This document shows, piece by piece, positions 33,920 through 42,291 of a stretch of DNA of 57,763 nt. The position numbers and the translations under genes were made by a program. Every line of letters starts with the position of its first letter. Within the stretch, counting starts at the first letter, position 1. The stretch is from Frateuria sp. Soil773 (GTDB lineage: Bacteria; Pseudomonadota; Gammaproteobacteria; Xanthomonadales; Rhodanobacteraceae): the NCBI RefSeq assembly GCF_001428405.1, contig NZ_LMSL01000012.1:1-57763 (forward strand), given 5' to 3'. The notes under the pieces are model-generated. The model was given only the letters and a program-made list of their open reading frames with translations. It did not search any database and was not told where the DNA came from.

Positions 33920-34732
33920 TTACTGCACCGGCACGTCGTACAGCGTGTGCGGCGTGGGCTCCGGCGTGAAGGTGTAGTGCCACCATTCCATCGGGTAGTT
34001 CTTGAAGCCCTCGCGTGCCATCGCCGCAAGCAGACGCTGCCGGTTGGCGCGCTGCGCGGGCGTGATGCCCGGGTCGTCGGTGTTCGCGCGGGTACCGAAG
34101 TAGTCGAAGTCGGTGCCCGCATCGAGCAGTGCGCAGTGCGAATCGTCGGCAGCGCATTGCTCGAGGCCGAGGTCGACCGTGGCGCCGCGGCTGTGGCCGG
34201 ATACCGAGGCGATGTAGCCGTCCAGCAGCTTGGACTTGTCCAGCGTCGGGTAGTGCTGCGGCTTGGTGCGCTGGTCGTCGAGGTCGTGCGCCCAGCGCAC
34301 GAAGTCCGCCACCGCGCGGGCGGGGCGGTAGCAGTCCCAGATCTTCAGACGCAGGTGCCGCGCGCGCAGCTCGTGTTCGACGCGGGCGAGAGCTTCGGCG
34401 ACGGGACGCAGCAGGAAGCACTTCGGCGCGCGGTAGCCGTCTACCGGCCGGCCGACGAAGTTGTCGCTGCCGGCGTACTTGATGTCCTCGGCGATGTCCG
34501 GCACCAGGCTGCGGATATCGACCAGGTTGGCGGCTTCGGCGGTGGTCGCGGGCGACAGCGTCGGGGGTTGCTCCTTCGCGTGGACGGTGGCGAGCATGCC
34601 GAACGCGGCGAGCAGCAGGGCGGCTCCGGTTCTTCGCAGGAGCGTAGCCCGTGCGCGAAGGCGTGCGGCCATGCCGGCGTTCATTCGTGCATGGCGCGTG
34701 TTGCCATGGGTGGAGACGTTCGCAGGGGTCAT
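33920..34732 (-). CDS. ddpX: D-alanyl-D-alanine dipeptidase (VanX/DdpX family, M15D)
   Basis: Zinc dipeptidase that splits D-Ala-D-Ala. 270 residues. The N-terminal 52 residues hold a signal-like hydrophobic stretch (TGAALLLAAFGMLATVHA), so it is exported. The catalytic motifs are complete: SGHSRGATVDLGL (zinc ligands H180, D187) and YPMEWWHYTF (general base E249, zinc ligand H252), with CYRPARA supplying the substrate arginine. Its start overlaps the stop of the preceding hydrolase gene (ATGA), indicating an operon. Vancomycin-resistance genes vanH and vanA are absent, so nutrient or murein-turnover use is more likely than resistance. Confidence 0.9.
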   Translation of the reverse strand: MTPANVSTHGNTRHARMNAGMAARLRARATLLRRTGAALLLAAFGMLATVHAKEQPPTLSPATTAEAANLVDIRSLVPDIAEDIKYAGSDNFVGRPVDGYRAPKCFLLRPVAEALARVEHELRARHLRLKIWDCYRPARAVADFVRWAHDLDDQRTKPQHYPTLDKSKLLDGYIASVSGHSRGATVDLGLEQCAADDSHCALLDAGTDFDYFGTRANTDDPGITPAQRANRQRLLAAMAREGFKNYPMEWWHYTFTPEPTPHTLYDVPVQ

Positions 34733-36366
34733 GGGCGGCAGCTCCCGGTGCGCTGGAAATCGAGGTCTTCGTAGTCGGAACTGAAGTCGCCTTGCGGATC
34801 GAGCTTGGCCATGCGCAGGGCGACCGGCTGCTTGCCGCTGGCCGGATGGAAATCCAGCCACGCGTCCAGGTTGCCCGAGTCCCAGTGCACCAGGTAGCGG
34901 TCGCCCAGGCGCATCACCGTGCCGGCCAGCGTGGGCGATTTCGCGGCGGAGAAATGCACCTGGTCGCCGCGCGGGCACAGCGCGACGTCGCCGAACCACG
35001 GGTCGCGGTAGTTGCCGGTCCATGCCGCCAGTTCGGCGGCGGTGGCCGGCCGCTGCGACGAGGTGTCCGGCATGCGGGCGGCGGCGGGGCGCTGCCTGGC
35101 CTCGCGCTCCAGCGCGTCGGCGTACCAGTTCGCGTCGCGCGCCTCGCCGGGCGCGGTGAAGTGCTTGGTCAGCATCTCGCCCAGCACGGTGCGCGCATCG
35201 TCCGCCTCGCCGTTGATGAGGAAGACGAAGCCGCTGCGGCGGTCGGGCAGCAGCGACAGCATCGAGTACATGCCGTTCAGGGTGCCGGTGTGCCATACGT
35301 TCCACTGGCCGTCCACGTCGGCCATGCGCCAGCCGTAGCCGTAGGCCATCACGTGCGCGTTGTCCCAGGCGCGCCGCTGCGCGGAGACCGGGATAAGCAT
35401 GTGCGGCGACTGCAGGACCTGCCGCTGCGCCGGCGACAGCCAGGCGAGCTGGGCCGGCGTGGGGACGAGCCAGTTGCGCGCCCAGCTCAGCATGTCGGTG
35501 AGGTCGCAGCGGATGCCGCCGGCCGCGGCCGAGGTGATCGCCGGGATCTGCGCGCCGTCGGCGTCCACCACCACGTTGCGGCCGTGCTCGCGGCCGTGCG
35601 GCTGCGCCACGTCGCCCACCGCGTCGCGGTCCCAGGCGCCAACCTGGCAGCGCGAGAGGCCGAGCGGCTCGAACACTTCGCGGCGCATCAGCGTCTCGTA
35701 CGGCGCGCCGCCCGCGGCGGCGGCCACCTCGCCGGCCACCACGTAGAGCAGGTTGTCGTACTGGTACTGCGAGCGAAAGCTGTAGCCGGGCTTGATGTAG
35801 GCCAGGCCGTGGATGATGTCGGCGCGGGTGAACGCGTTCGGCTCCGGCCACAGCATCAGGTCGCCGCCGCCCTCGGGCAGGCCGCTGGAATGGGTCAGCA
35901 GGTCGGCCACGCGCATGTTCGCGGTGACCCACGGGTCGTGCATGCGGAACGGCGGCAGATACTTCGTCACCGGGTCGTCCCAGCGCAGCTTGCCCTGGTC
36001 CACCAGCCGGCCGAGCAGGGCGGTGGTCATCGCCTTGCTGTTGGAGGCGATCTTGAACAGCGTCTGCGGGGTGATCTCGTGGCCCGAGCCGGCGACCGTC
36101 TCGCCCACGGTGCGGACGTAGGCGACCTTGCCGTCCTCGACCACGCCGACGGCAAGGCCGGGCAGGCGGTAGCGGGCGACGACGTCGTCGACGATGCGGT
36201 CGTAGGCGCGGGTGTCGGCGGTGGCGATCGGCGCAGGTGCCGCGGTGGATGCGATCGGGGCGGCTGGTGCGACCGGCGGGAAAAGCGCCGCCGGACCGGT
36301 CGATGCCGTCGGCGTCGCGGCCTGTGTTGCGGTAGCGGCAAACAGGCCGAGCAGCACCGCCGTCAT
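34729..36366 (-). CDS. Serine hydrolase, beta-lactamase/S12 fold with C-terminal DUF3471-like domain
   Basis: A 545-residue exported hydrolase. Active-site motifs: SxxK in LFKIASNSKAMTTALLG, Y-x-N in YQYDNLLYVVAGE, and HTG in NVWHTGTLNGMYSML. The C-terminal 100 residues (WTGNYRDPWFGDVALCPRGD to the end) resemble the DUF3471 beta-barrel common in D-aminopeptidase-type relatives. The start used here, MTAVLLGLFAATATQA, gives a signal-like stretch but lies inside a dispersed repeat, so the true start could be elsewhere. The gene overlaps ddpX by four bases, supporting a joint role in D-amino-acid peptide hydrolysis. Confidence 0.82.
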   Translation of the reverse strand: MTAVLLGLFAATATQAATPTASTGPAALFPPVAPAAPIASTAAPAPIATADTRAYDRIVDDVVARYRLPGLAVGVVEDGKVAYVRTVGETVAGSGHEITPQTLFKIASNSKAMTTALLGRLVDQGKLRWDDPVTKYLPPFRMHDPWVTANMRVADLLTHSSGLPEGGGDLMLWPEPNAFTRADIIHGLAYIKPGYSFRSQYQYDNLLYVVAGEVAAAAGGAPYETLMRREVFEPLGLSRCQVGAWDRDAVGDVAQPHGREHGRNVVVDADGAQIPAITSAAAGGIRCDLTDMLSWARNWLVPTPAQLAWLSPAQRQVLQSPHMLIPVSAQRRAWDNAHVMAYGYGWRMADVDGQWNVWHTGTLNGMYSMLSLLPDRRSGFVFLINGEADDARTVLGEMLTKHFTAPGEARDANWYADALEREARQRPAAARMPDTSSQRPATAAELAAWTGNYRDPWFGDVALCPRGDQVHFSAAKSPTLAGTVMRLGDRYLVHWDSGNLDAWLDFHPASGKQPVALRMAKLDPQGDFSSDYEDLDFQRTGSCRP

Positions 36367-36457
36367 TCCTGCGAAAGCAGGAATCCAGCGCCTTTGGGCC
36401 TCCTCGCGATGTCTGCCGGGTAAAAGGCACTGGATCCCGGCCTTCGCCGGGATGACG
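36361..36457. repeat. Dispersed VIPAKAGIQ/PAFAGMT repeat overlapping a start codon
   Basis: Arms 36361-36388 and 36430-36457 are complementary at 23 of 28 positions around a 41-base centre. Read on the minus strand the element translates as VIPAKAGIQ...WIPAFAGMT, whose final M is the assigned start of the 34729-36366 hydrolase. Confidence 0.85.
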
Positions 36458-36598
36458 GCGGGTGGGATGAGGGAGCGCGGGATAGCAGCGGACGGGGTAT
36501 GGGCGGGACTGGTGGGAAGCGCGAAGTCTGCGGGAATGGCGGAGGAGGGAACGCGGCGGTGGGCCGTGCAGCGAAGGCCGCCAGGACCGCGCTTGCAC

Positions 36599-37810
36599 TC
36601 AATGCCGCGCATGACGTTCCACCTCGCCCCACACGCGCAGCAGGTTGCCGCCCCACAGCTTGGCGATGTCGGCGTCGCTGAAGCCGCGCTTGCGCAGGGC
36701 GGCGGTGACGTTGCGGGTCTCGCCGGCATTGGCCCAGCCGGTGATGCCGCCGCCGCCGTCGAAGTCCGAGGCGATGCCGACGTGGTCGATGCCGGCGACC
36801 TTCACCATGTGCTGGATCTGGTCCATGTACTCGTCGAGCGAGGCCAGCGGGTACTTCTTCTGGATCTCCGCCATGCCCTTGTCCATCGCGGGCAGGTAGT
36901 CGTCCTTGTCGCTGTCGTACTCCTTGTCGCCGAGCTGTTTCGCGATGGCATCCTGCAGCTTCTTCTCGGCGGCCTCGCGGCCCGGGTCGTTCTTCAGGAA
37001 TTCCTTGTAGGCCACCGCGTCGATCACGCCGCCCTTGGCGGCGATCGCGCGCAGCAGGTCGTCGGGCAGGTTGCGCGGGTGGTCGAGCACGGCGCGGGCG
37101 CCGGAGTGCGAGGCGTAGATCGGCGCCGTGGACAGCCTGAGCGCCTCGCGCACGCAGGCGTCGGAGGAGTGCGAGACGTCGACCAGCATGCCGAGCTGGT
37201 TGGCGCGTTTCACCACGGCGCGGCCGAAGTCGCTCATGCCGGTGTCGCCGGCGCTGTTCATCGCCGGCTCGTGCAGGTCCTTGTCGGGCAACGAGCTGGT
37301 GCACAGGTCGTTGTTGCCGACGTGGGCCAGGCCGATCGAGCGCGCGCCGCGGTCGTAGGCGGCGTCGAGGCGATGGATGTCGTGGCCGAGCGAGTAGCCG
37401 TTCTCGATCTCGATCGTCGCCGACAGCAGCCCGGCCTTGCGGTTGGCCAGAAGTTGTTCCGGCGTGGTGGCGAGCCGGATGCGGTCGGGATACATCATCA
37501 GCATGCGGCCGATCGCCTCGTACTTCTGCTCGGCCTGTTCCACCGCCTTGGCGTAGCCGGCGGCGTCGAGCTTGTGCTGCGGCACCCAGACCACGAAGAA
37601 GGCGGCATTGAGTCCGCCGCGCTCCATCTTGCCCAGGTCGACCAGCAGCGGCGTGGGCTTGCCCACGTCGAAGCGCGGCTCGCGCATGTAGTTGAAGGGG
37701 ATGTCGACGTGGGTGTCGATGGTGACCGGCGGATCCTGCTCGGCATGCGCCGGAAGCGTGCCGGCCAAGGCCAGCGCGGCGAAGAGGGCGGTGCGTGCGA
37801 TCGTGTTCAT
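36599..37810 (-). CDS. Membrane dipeptidase (renal dipeptidase family, M19)
   Basis: A 403-residue exported zinc dipeptidase with signal peptide MNTIARTALFAALALAGTLPAHA. The binuclear site residues are visible: IDTHVDIPFNY (His-x-Asp), ATIEIENGYSLG (bridging Glu), AHVGNND, LVDVSHSSD and YASHSGARA, and VGIASDFDGGGG near the C-terminus. M19 enzymes cleave dipeptides including ones with a C-terminal D-residue, and some cut L-Ala-D-Glu-type murein products. It is followed at 13 bp by lysA upstream on the same strand, so the two are probably cotranscribed. A repeat element lies between it and the downstream hydrolase. Confidence 0.92.
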   Translation of the reverse strand: MNTIARTALFAALALAGTLPAHAEQDPPVTIDTHVDIPFNYMREPRFDVGKPTPLLVDLGKMERGGLNAAFFVVWVPQHKLDAAGYAKAVEQAEQKYEAIGRMLMMYPDRIRLATTPEQLLANRKAGLLSATIEIENGYSLGHDIHRLDAAYDRGARSIGLAHVGNNDLCTSSLPDKDLHEPAMNSAGDTGMSDFGRAVVKRANQLGMLVDVSHSSDACVREALRLSTAPIYASHSGARAVLDHPRNLPDDLLRAIAAKGGVIDAVAYKEFLKNDPGREAAEKKLQDAIAKQLGDKEYDSDKDDYLPAMDKGMAEIQKKYPLASLDEYMDQIQHMVKVAGIDHVGIASDFDGGGGITGWANAGETRNVTAALRKRGFSDADIAKLWGGNLLRVWGEVERHARH

Positions 37811-37823
37811 GGAGTCTTCCCGT

Positions 37824-39125
37824 TCACAGGGTTTGCCAACTGCGCGCCGGCTGCTCGCCGGCGATCATGTCCTCGAAGTGCTGGCGCCGCCGCACCACGG
37901 CATAGCGGCCGTGGTCGAGCAGCACCTCGGCCGCCAGCGGCCGCGAGTTGTAGGTGGACGCCATCGAGGCACCGTACGCGCCGGTGGCCTTGATCAGCAG
38001 CAGGTCGCCGGCGGCGCATTCGGGCACCGGCCGCGCCCGCGCGAAGGTGTCGCCGGTCTCGCAGACCGGGCCGACGATATCGTAGGTCGCCACCGGCCGC
38101 GCGGCATGCTCGGCGGATACCGGCACGATGTCGTGCCAGGCGTCGTACAGGCTGGGCCGCTGCAGGTCGTTCATCGCCGCGTCGAGCACCAGGAACCGGC
38201 GCTCGACGCCGTGCTTGATGCGGATCACCCGGGTCAGCAGCACGCCGGCCTCGGCCACCAGGTAGCGGCCCGGCTCCAGCAGCAGGCGACCGCAGTAGTC
38301 GGCCAGCGTCTCGCGGATCACGTCGGCGTAGTCGGACGCCGCCACCGGATGGTCCTCGCCGGCGCGGTAGCACACGCCCAGGCCGCCGCCCACGTCGATG
38401 CTCTCGATCGGGTGGCCGGCCTGCACCAGCTCGCGCCAGAACGCCGCGACCCGCTTCAGCGCCAGCCGGAACGGCTCCACGCTGAGGATCTGCGAGCCGA
38501 TGTGCACGTGCAGGCCGTCGAGCCGGACGTGGGCGAGCAGGGCGCTTCCGGCGAACCAGCGGCGCGCCTCGTCGATGCTCACGCCGAACTTGTTCTCCGA
38601 CTTGCCGGTGGAGATCTTGGCGTGGGTCTGCGCGTCGACGTCGGGATTGATCCGCACCGCGGCGCGGGCGGTCACCTGCTGCGCCTGGGCCAGCCGCTCC
38701 AGCGTCAGCAGCTCGTCGTGCGACTCGACGTTGAAGCGCAGGATGCCGGCGGTGAGCGCGCCGGCGATCTCGTCCTCGCTCTTGCCGACGCCGGAGAACA
38801 CGATGCGGTCGGCGGGAATGCCCGCGTGCAGGCAGCGCCGCAGCTCGCCGGCGGAGACGATGTCGGCGCCCACGCCGGACTGCGCCATCAACTGCAGGAT
38901 GGCGATGTTCGAATTGGCCTTGACCGCGTAGCAGAGGGTGGCGTCGAGCCCGCCGAGCGCCTGCTGCAGCTCGCGGATGCGCTGGCGGATCGCGCTGGCC
39001 GAGTAGGCGTAGCAGGGCGTGCCGACCCTGCGCGCCAGCGCCTGCAGGTCGACGCCGTCGAAATCGGGTTGCGCGGCGGTCGCGGGGGACGATGCGTCGT
39101 GCCGGGGGGGAATCGTCGTAGTCAT
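37824..39125 (-). CDS. lysA: Diaminopimelate decarboxylase
   Basis: PLP-dependent alanine-racemase-fold enzyme that converts meso-diaminopimelate to L-lysine. 433 residues. K69 in CYAVKANSNIAIL should hold PLP. HVHIGSQI, GGGLGVCYR, EPGRYLVAEAG, CETGDTFA and ATGAYGASMASTYNSRP are the family signatures. No signal peptide, so it is cytoplasmic. It lies within a murein-peptide locus between a dipeptidase and a TonB receptor, where it would turn diaminopimelate released from stem peptides into lysine. Whether a second lysA exists elsewhere cannot be told. A terminator separates it from the receptor gene upstream. Confidence 0.93.
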   Translation of the reverse strand: MTTTIPPRHDASSPATAAQPDFDGVDLQALARRVGTPCYAYSASAIRQRIRELQQALGGLDATLCYAVKANSNIAILQLMAQSGVGADIVSAGELRRCLHAGIPADRIVFSGVGKSEDEIAGALTAGILRFNVESHDELLTLERLAQAQQVTARAAVRINPDVDAQTHAKISTGKSENKFGVSIDEARRWFAGSALLAHVRLDGLHVHIGSQILSVEPFRLALKRVAAFWRELVQAGHPIESIDVGGGLGVCYRAGEDHPVAASDYADVIRETLADYCGRLLLEPGRYLVAEAGVLLTRVIRIKHGVERRFLVLDAAMNDLQRPSLYDAWHDIVPVSAEHAARPVATYDIVGPVCETGDTFARARPVPECAAGDLLLIKATGAYGASMASTYNSRPLAAEVLLDHGRYAVVRRRQHFEDMIAGEQPARSWQTL

Positions 39126-39134
39126 GCGCGGGCC

Positions 39135-39166
39135 AAAAAAGGCGGCCCGCGAAGCCGCGGGCCGCC
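39135..39166 (-). terminator. Intrinsic terminator after the TonB receptor gene
   Basis: On the minus strand, GGCGGCCCGCG and CGCGGGCCGCC (11-bp arms, 39141-39151 and 39156-39166, loop of four) are followed by six T residues. It sits 14 bp past the receptor stop and just before the lysA start, so lysA needs readthrough or its own promoter. Confidence 0.88.
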
Positions 39167-39180
39167 AGGCGGGGAGGCCG

Positions 39181-42100
39181 TCAGAAGTCCAGGGCGACGG
39201 TCAACTGGGTGAAGCGCGGCGACTGGAAGCCGATCGGCAGCTTGAAGGTCGAGTTGTATGCCGGGCCGGTGCCGGTGTCGTTGTCGCCCAGTCCGGTCTG
39301 CAGGTCCTGGTCCACCTGTACCGTGCGCTGCTGGTTGAGCAGGTTGTACACGGCCAGCTTCACGCGCAACTGGCCGCCGCTCTCGAACGGCAGGATGTAG
39401 CTGAGGCCGGCGTTGAGCGTGTAGGTCCACGGCATGCGGCCGTACTTGCCGCGCGGCGAGCGCTGGTAGACGCGCTGGTCGGAGGGGTAGGGCACCGGGT
39501 CGCCGCTGGAGTCGGTGGCGCCGGGGATGTTGCCGCACTTGTCCACGCAGATGAAGTAGCTGTGGTAGCTCTGCGCGTCGTACGGGTTGCCGACGCCGAA
39601 GCCGGTGATCGGGCCGCCCGAATGGATGTCCATGTCGCCGCTGACCTGCCAGTGCGGCGTGATGGCATAGGTGCCGCGCAGCTTGAGCTGGTGGCGGCGG
39701 TCGTTGGGCAGGAAGCCGTCGCCGCCGAAGTTCACCCACGGGTCGTCGAAGTTCTCGGTGCGGCCGGTGTCGTCGAAATCGGTGTCGGAATTGACCGGGC
39801 CCTCCGCGTTGCCGCGGTTCCACGCCAGCACGTAGGAGGCGTTGAACGACCACTTGTCGTCCCACGCGCGGTCGAGCTGGAATTCCAGCGCGGTGTACGT
39901 GCGCTTGGGCTTCACCCAGCCGCGCTGGCCGAGGTAGTTGCCGTCGGAGTCGTACATCGCCCAGCCTTCCTTCGCGGTGTTCACCGTGACATAGCCGTCG
40001 GGCGTGCCGTCGCAGTTGGTGTCGCCCCACACGGTGACCTTGCGGCCCGGGTTGGCCATCACGTAGCCGATGTAGCCGTCGGGGCCGCATTGCGCGGTGG
40101 CGCTGATCTCCATGTCGTCGATCGCGTTGTGCAGGCGCCGGTAGGTGCCGCTCACGCCCCACGACCAGTTGTTGCCGATCATCTGCTGGAAGCCGAGGAT
40201 CGCCTCGTCCTGGTAGACCGGGTCCATGTTCTTGTCCACTTCCGCGCGCAGGTCGCCCACCGTGCCGTCGCCCTGCGAGGTGTCGGTGTGGCTGCCCGGC
40301 AGCGCGTCGCCCACGATCGGCATGAGGTACTGCGTGCCGTTGATCTCCAGCGTCTGCCAGCCCAGGAAGCGGTGGGCCGAGCGCTCGTCGAGCAGGGCGC
40401 CGGCCTGCTTGATGTTGATGACGTTGGCCACTGGCAGGTAGTAGCGGCCCAGGTTGCCGAACAGCTTGGTGCTGCCGTCGCCCTTCATGTCCCAGGAGAA
40501 GCCCAGGCGCGGCGCGATCTGGCGGTCGATCTTGATGTAGCTGCGCCCCGAGGCGTCCTGGTTGTCGAAGGCGTCGTTGCGCAGGCCGGCGTTGAGGATC
40601 AGGTTGGGGGTGACGTGCCAGTTGTCCTCGACGTACCAGGCGGAGTTCTTGGTGTCGAACGTGCCGGCCACCTCGTAGCGGCGCACGCGCACCCAGGCCG
40701 GATCGCCCAGCGGCACGTGGCCGCCGCCGTCGGTGGGCTTGGGATCGCCGTTGTTGGCGTAGACGTTGTAGTAGTAGCTGCCCGGGCCCGGGTAGTGGCG
40801 CTTGTAGTCGGAGCTGTCCAACTCGTGGTCGTAGCCGAAGCGCAGCAGGTGGTCGCCGAGGGTCCACTCGAAGTCCGCGCGGGCCTGCTTGCGGGTATCC
40901 ACGCGCGAGGCCACCTGGGTGCTGGTGGTGCAGCCGATCGGGAGGTCGCCGGACGGCTTGGGCACGGACGTGTCGACGGACACCGGGTTGCAATCGTTGT
41001 CCAGTTGCGAGCTGACGTCGGCCTGGCGCTGGTTGCGGCCGTACATCAGCTTCATGGACAGGTCGTTGGTGAGGTAGCTGGTCCAGGTCAGCGCCCAGTT
41101 CCTGCCGCCGGTGTTGGTGTAGACCTCGTTGGTCTTGGCCAGGCGCGTATCGGTGTCGAAGTTGTAGCTGTAGACGTCGCCGACGTCCTTGTTCTTGTCG
41201 GAGAAGGCCATCAGCGACAGGGTGTTGTTGTCGGTGATGTTCCAGTCGATGGTGCCGCCCCAGAAACCCTGGTCGGCGCCGTGGTCGGTCATCGTGGTGC
41301 CGAGGTTGTTGGTGTTGTGCGGGCTGGCGCCGCGCGCCTCGTACATCGCGAAGAAGAACAGCTTGTCCTTCACGATCGGTCCGGACGCCCACACGTTGGT
41401 CTTGACCAGCGAATCCTGGTCGCGGCTGGAGGTGTAGTAGCGGTCGCCGTCGAAGTAGTGGTCCTTGCCGCGCGAATGCCAGTTGCCCGGCTCCATGGTG
41501 ATCTCGGTGCCGGCCTTGAACTCGTTGGTGCCCGAGCGCGCCACCGCGTTGACCACGCCGCCGGTGGTGCGGCCGAACTCCACCGAGTAGCCGCCGGTCT
41601 TGACCTGGAACTGGTCGTAGAAGGCGAACGGCGCCTCGGAGAAGCCGTTGCGGTTGTAGAAGTCGGTGACGTTGAGGCCGTTGACGTAGAACGCGTTCTC
41701 GGCGATCGAGGAACCGCCGAAGGAGATGCCGCCGAAGCCGGAGTTGCCCTTGACCACGCCGGGCGCGAGCAGCGCCACCGAGGTGACGTTCTGGTCCACC
41801 GGCAGGCGCGCCAGCTCGGTGCGCGTGACGATGGTGGCCGACTCGGTCGAGCTGACGTCGATCACCGGCAGCACCGAGCCGGTGACGCTGATGGTGGACA
41901 GGTTGGTGGCGCTGACCGAGCCCAGGTCCACCGTGGTGGTGGTGCCCAGGGCCACCGTCACGTTGCGGGCGGGGCCGACCGCCTGGCCGTCCTTGCTCGC
42001 GGTGATCGTGTACTGGCCGACCGGGAGGAACGGGAAGCGGTAGTTGCCGTCGTTGTCGGCGGTGATGGTGCGGGTCAGGCCGGTGGCCGGGTTGGTCACG

Positions 42101-42249
42101 ACCACGGTGGCGCCGGCCTGGGTGTGGCCGGCCACCGAGCCGTCGTTGTTGGCCGCGTAGGCTGCCGGAACCGCCAGCGCCGAAAGGCAGGCGCCCAGCG
42201 CCATGCAGAGCATGGTCCTGCGAACGTGTCGACTGCTATTGCTGCTCAT
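39181..42249 (-). CDS. Oar-like TonB-dependent receptor
   Basis: A 1022-residue outer-membrane receptor. Signal peptide ends near VPAAYA. An N-terminal carboxypeptidase-regulatory-like beta-sandwich follows (ATVVVTNPATGLTRTITADN, then FPFLPVGQYTITAS), then a plug (DQNVTSVALLAPGVVKGN, SIAENAFYVNGLNVTDFYNR, VEFGRTTGGVVNAVARSGTN) and a 22-strand-type barrel ending in the outer-membrane signature LTVALDF. Energised by TonB, it would bring a large substrate into the periplasm. Its place beside murein-peptide enzymes suggests muropeptides or peptides as ligand. The ATG at 42249 is chosen over one seven codons upstream because signal-peptide length and a GGGGAT site fit. Confidence 0.9.
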   Translation of the reverse strand: MSSNSSRHVRRTMLCMALGACLSALAVPAAYAANNDGSVAGHTQAGATVVVTNPATGLTRTITADNDGNYRFPFLPVGQYTITASKDGQAVGPARNVTVALGTTTTVDLGSVSATNLSTISVTGSVLPVIDVSSTESATIVTRTELARLPVDQNVTSVALLAPGVVKGNSGFGGISFGGSSIAENAFYVNGLNVTDFYNRNGFSEAPFAFYDQFQVKTGGYSVEFGRTTGGVVNAVARSGTNEFKAGTEITMEPGNWHSRGKDHYFDGDRYYTSSRDQDSLVKTNVWASGPIVKDKLFFFAMYEARGASPHNTNNLGTTMTDHGADQGFWGGTIDWNITDNNTLSLMAFSDKNKDVGDVYSYNFDTDTRLAKTNEVYTNTGGRNWALTWTSYLTNDLSMKLMYGRNQRQADVSSQLDNDCNPVSVDTSVPKPSGDLPIGCTTSTQVASRVDTRKQARADFEWTLGDHLLRFGYDHELDSSDYKRHYPGPGSYYYNVYANNGDPKPTDGGGHVPLGDPAWVRVRRYEVAGTFDTKNSAWYVEDNWHVTPNLILNAGLRNDAFDNQDASGRSYIKIDRQIAPRLGFSWDMKGDGSTKLFGNLGRYYLPVANVINIKQAGALLDERSAHRFLGWQTLEINGTQYLMPIVGDALPGSHTDTSQGDGTVGDLRAEVDKNMDPVYQDEAILGFQQMIGNNWSWGVSGTYRRLHNAIDDMEISATAQCGPDGYIGYVMANPGRKVTVWGDTNCDGTPDGYVTVNTAKEGWAMYDSDGNYLGQRGWVKPKRTYTALEFQLDRAWDDKWSFNASYVLAWNRGNAEGPVNSDTDFDDTGRTENFDDPWVNFGGDGFLPNDRRHQLKLRGTYAITPHWQVSGDMDIHSGGPITGFGVGNPYDAQSYHSYFICVDKCGNIPGATDSSGDPVPYPSDQRVYQRSPRGKYGRMPWTYTLNAGLSYILPFESGGQLRVKLAVYNLLNQQRTVQVDQDLQTGLGDNDTGTGPAYNSTFKLPIGFQSPRFTQLTVALDF

Positions 42250-42291
42250 GATCCCCGATCTCCCCGTCAATGCGCGCGTGAAGGGCGCTGG

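Noticed and set aside
33920-34732. VanX-type enzyme as a vancomycin resistance gene
   Set aside because: No vanH, vanA, vanR or vanS neighbours; all neighbours fit catabolism of murein peptides.
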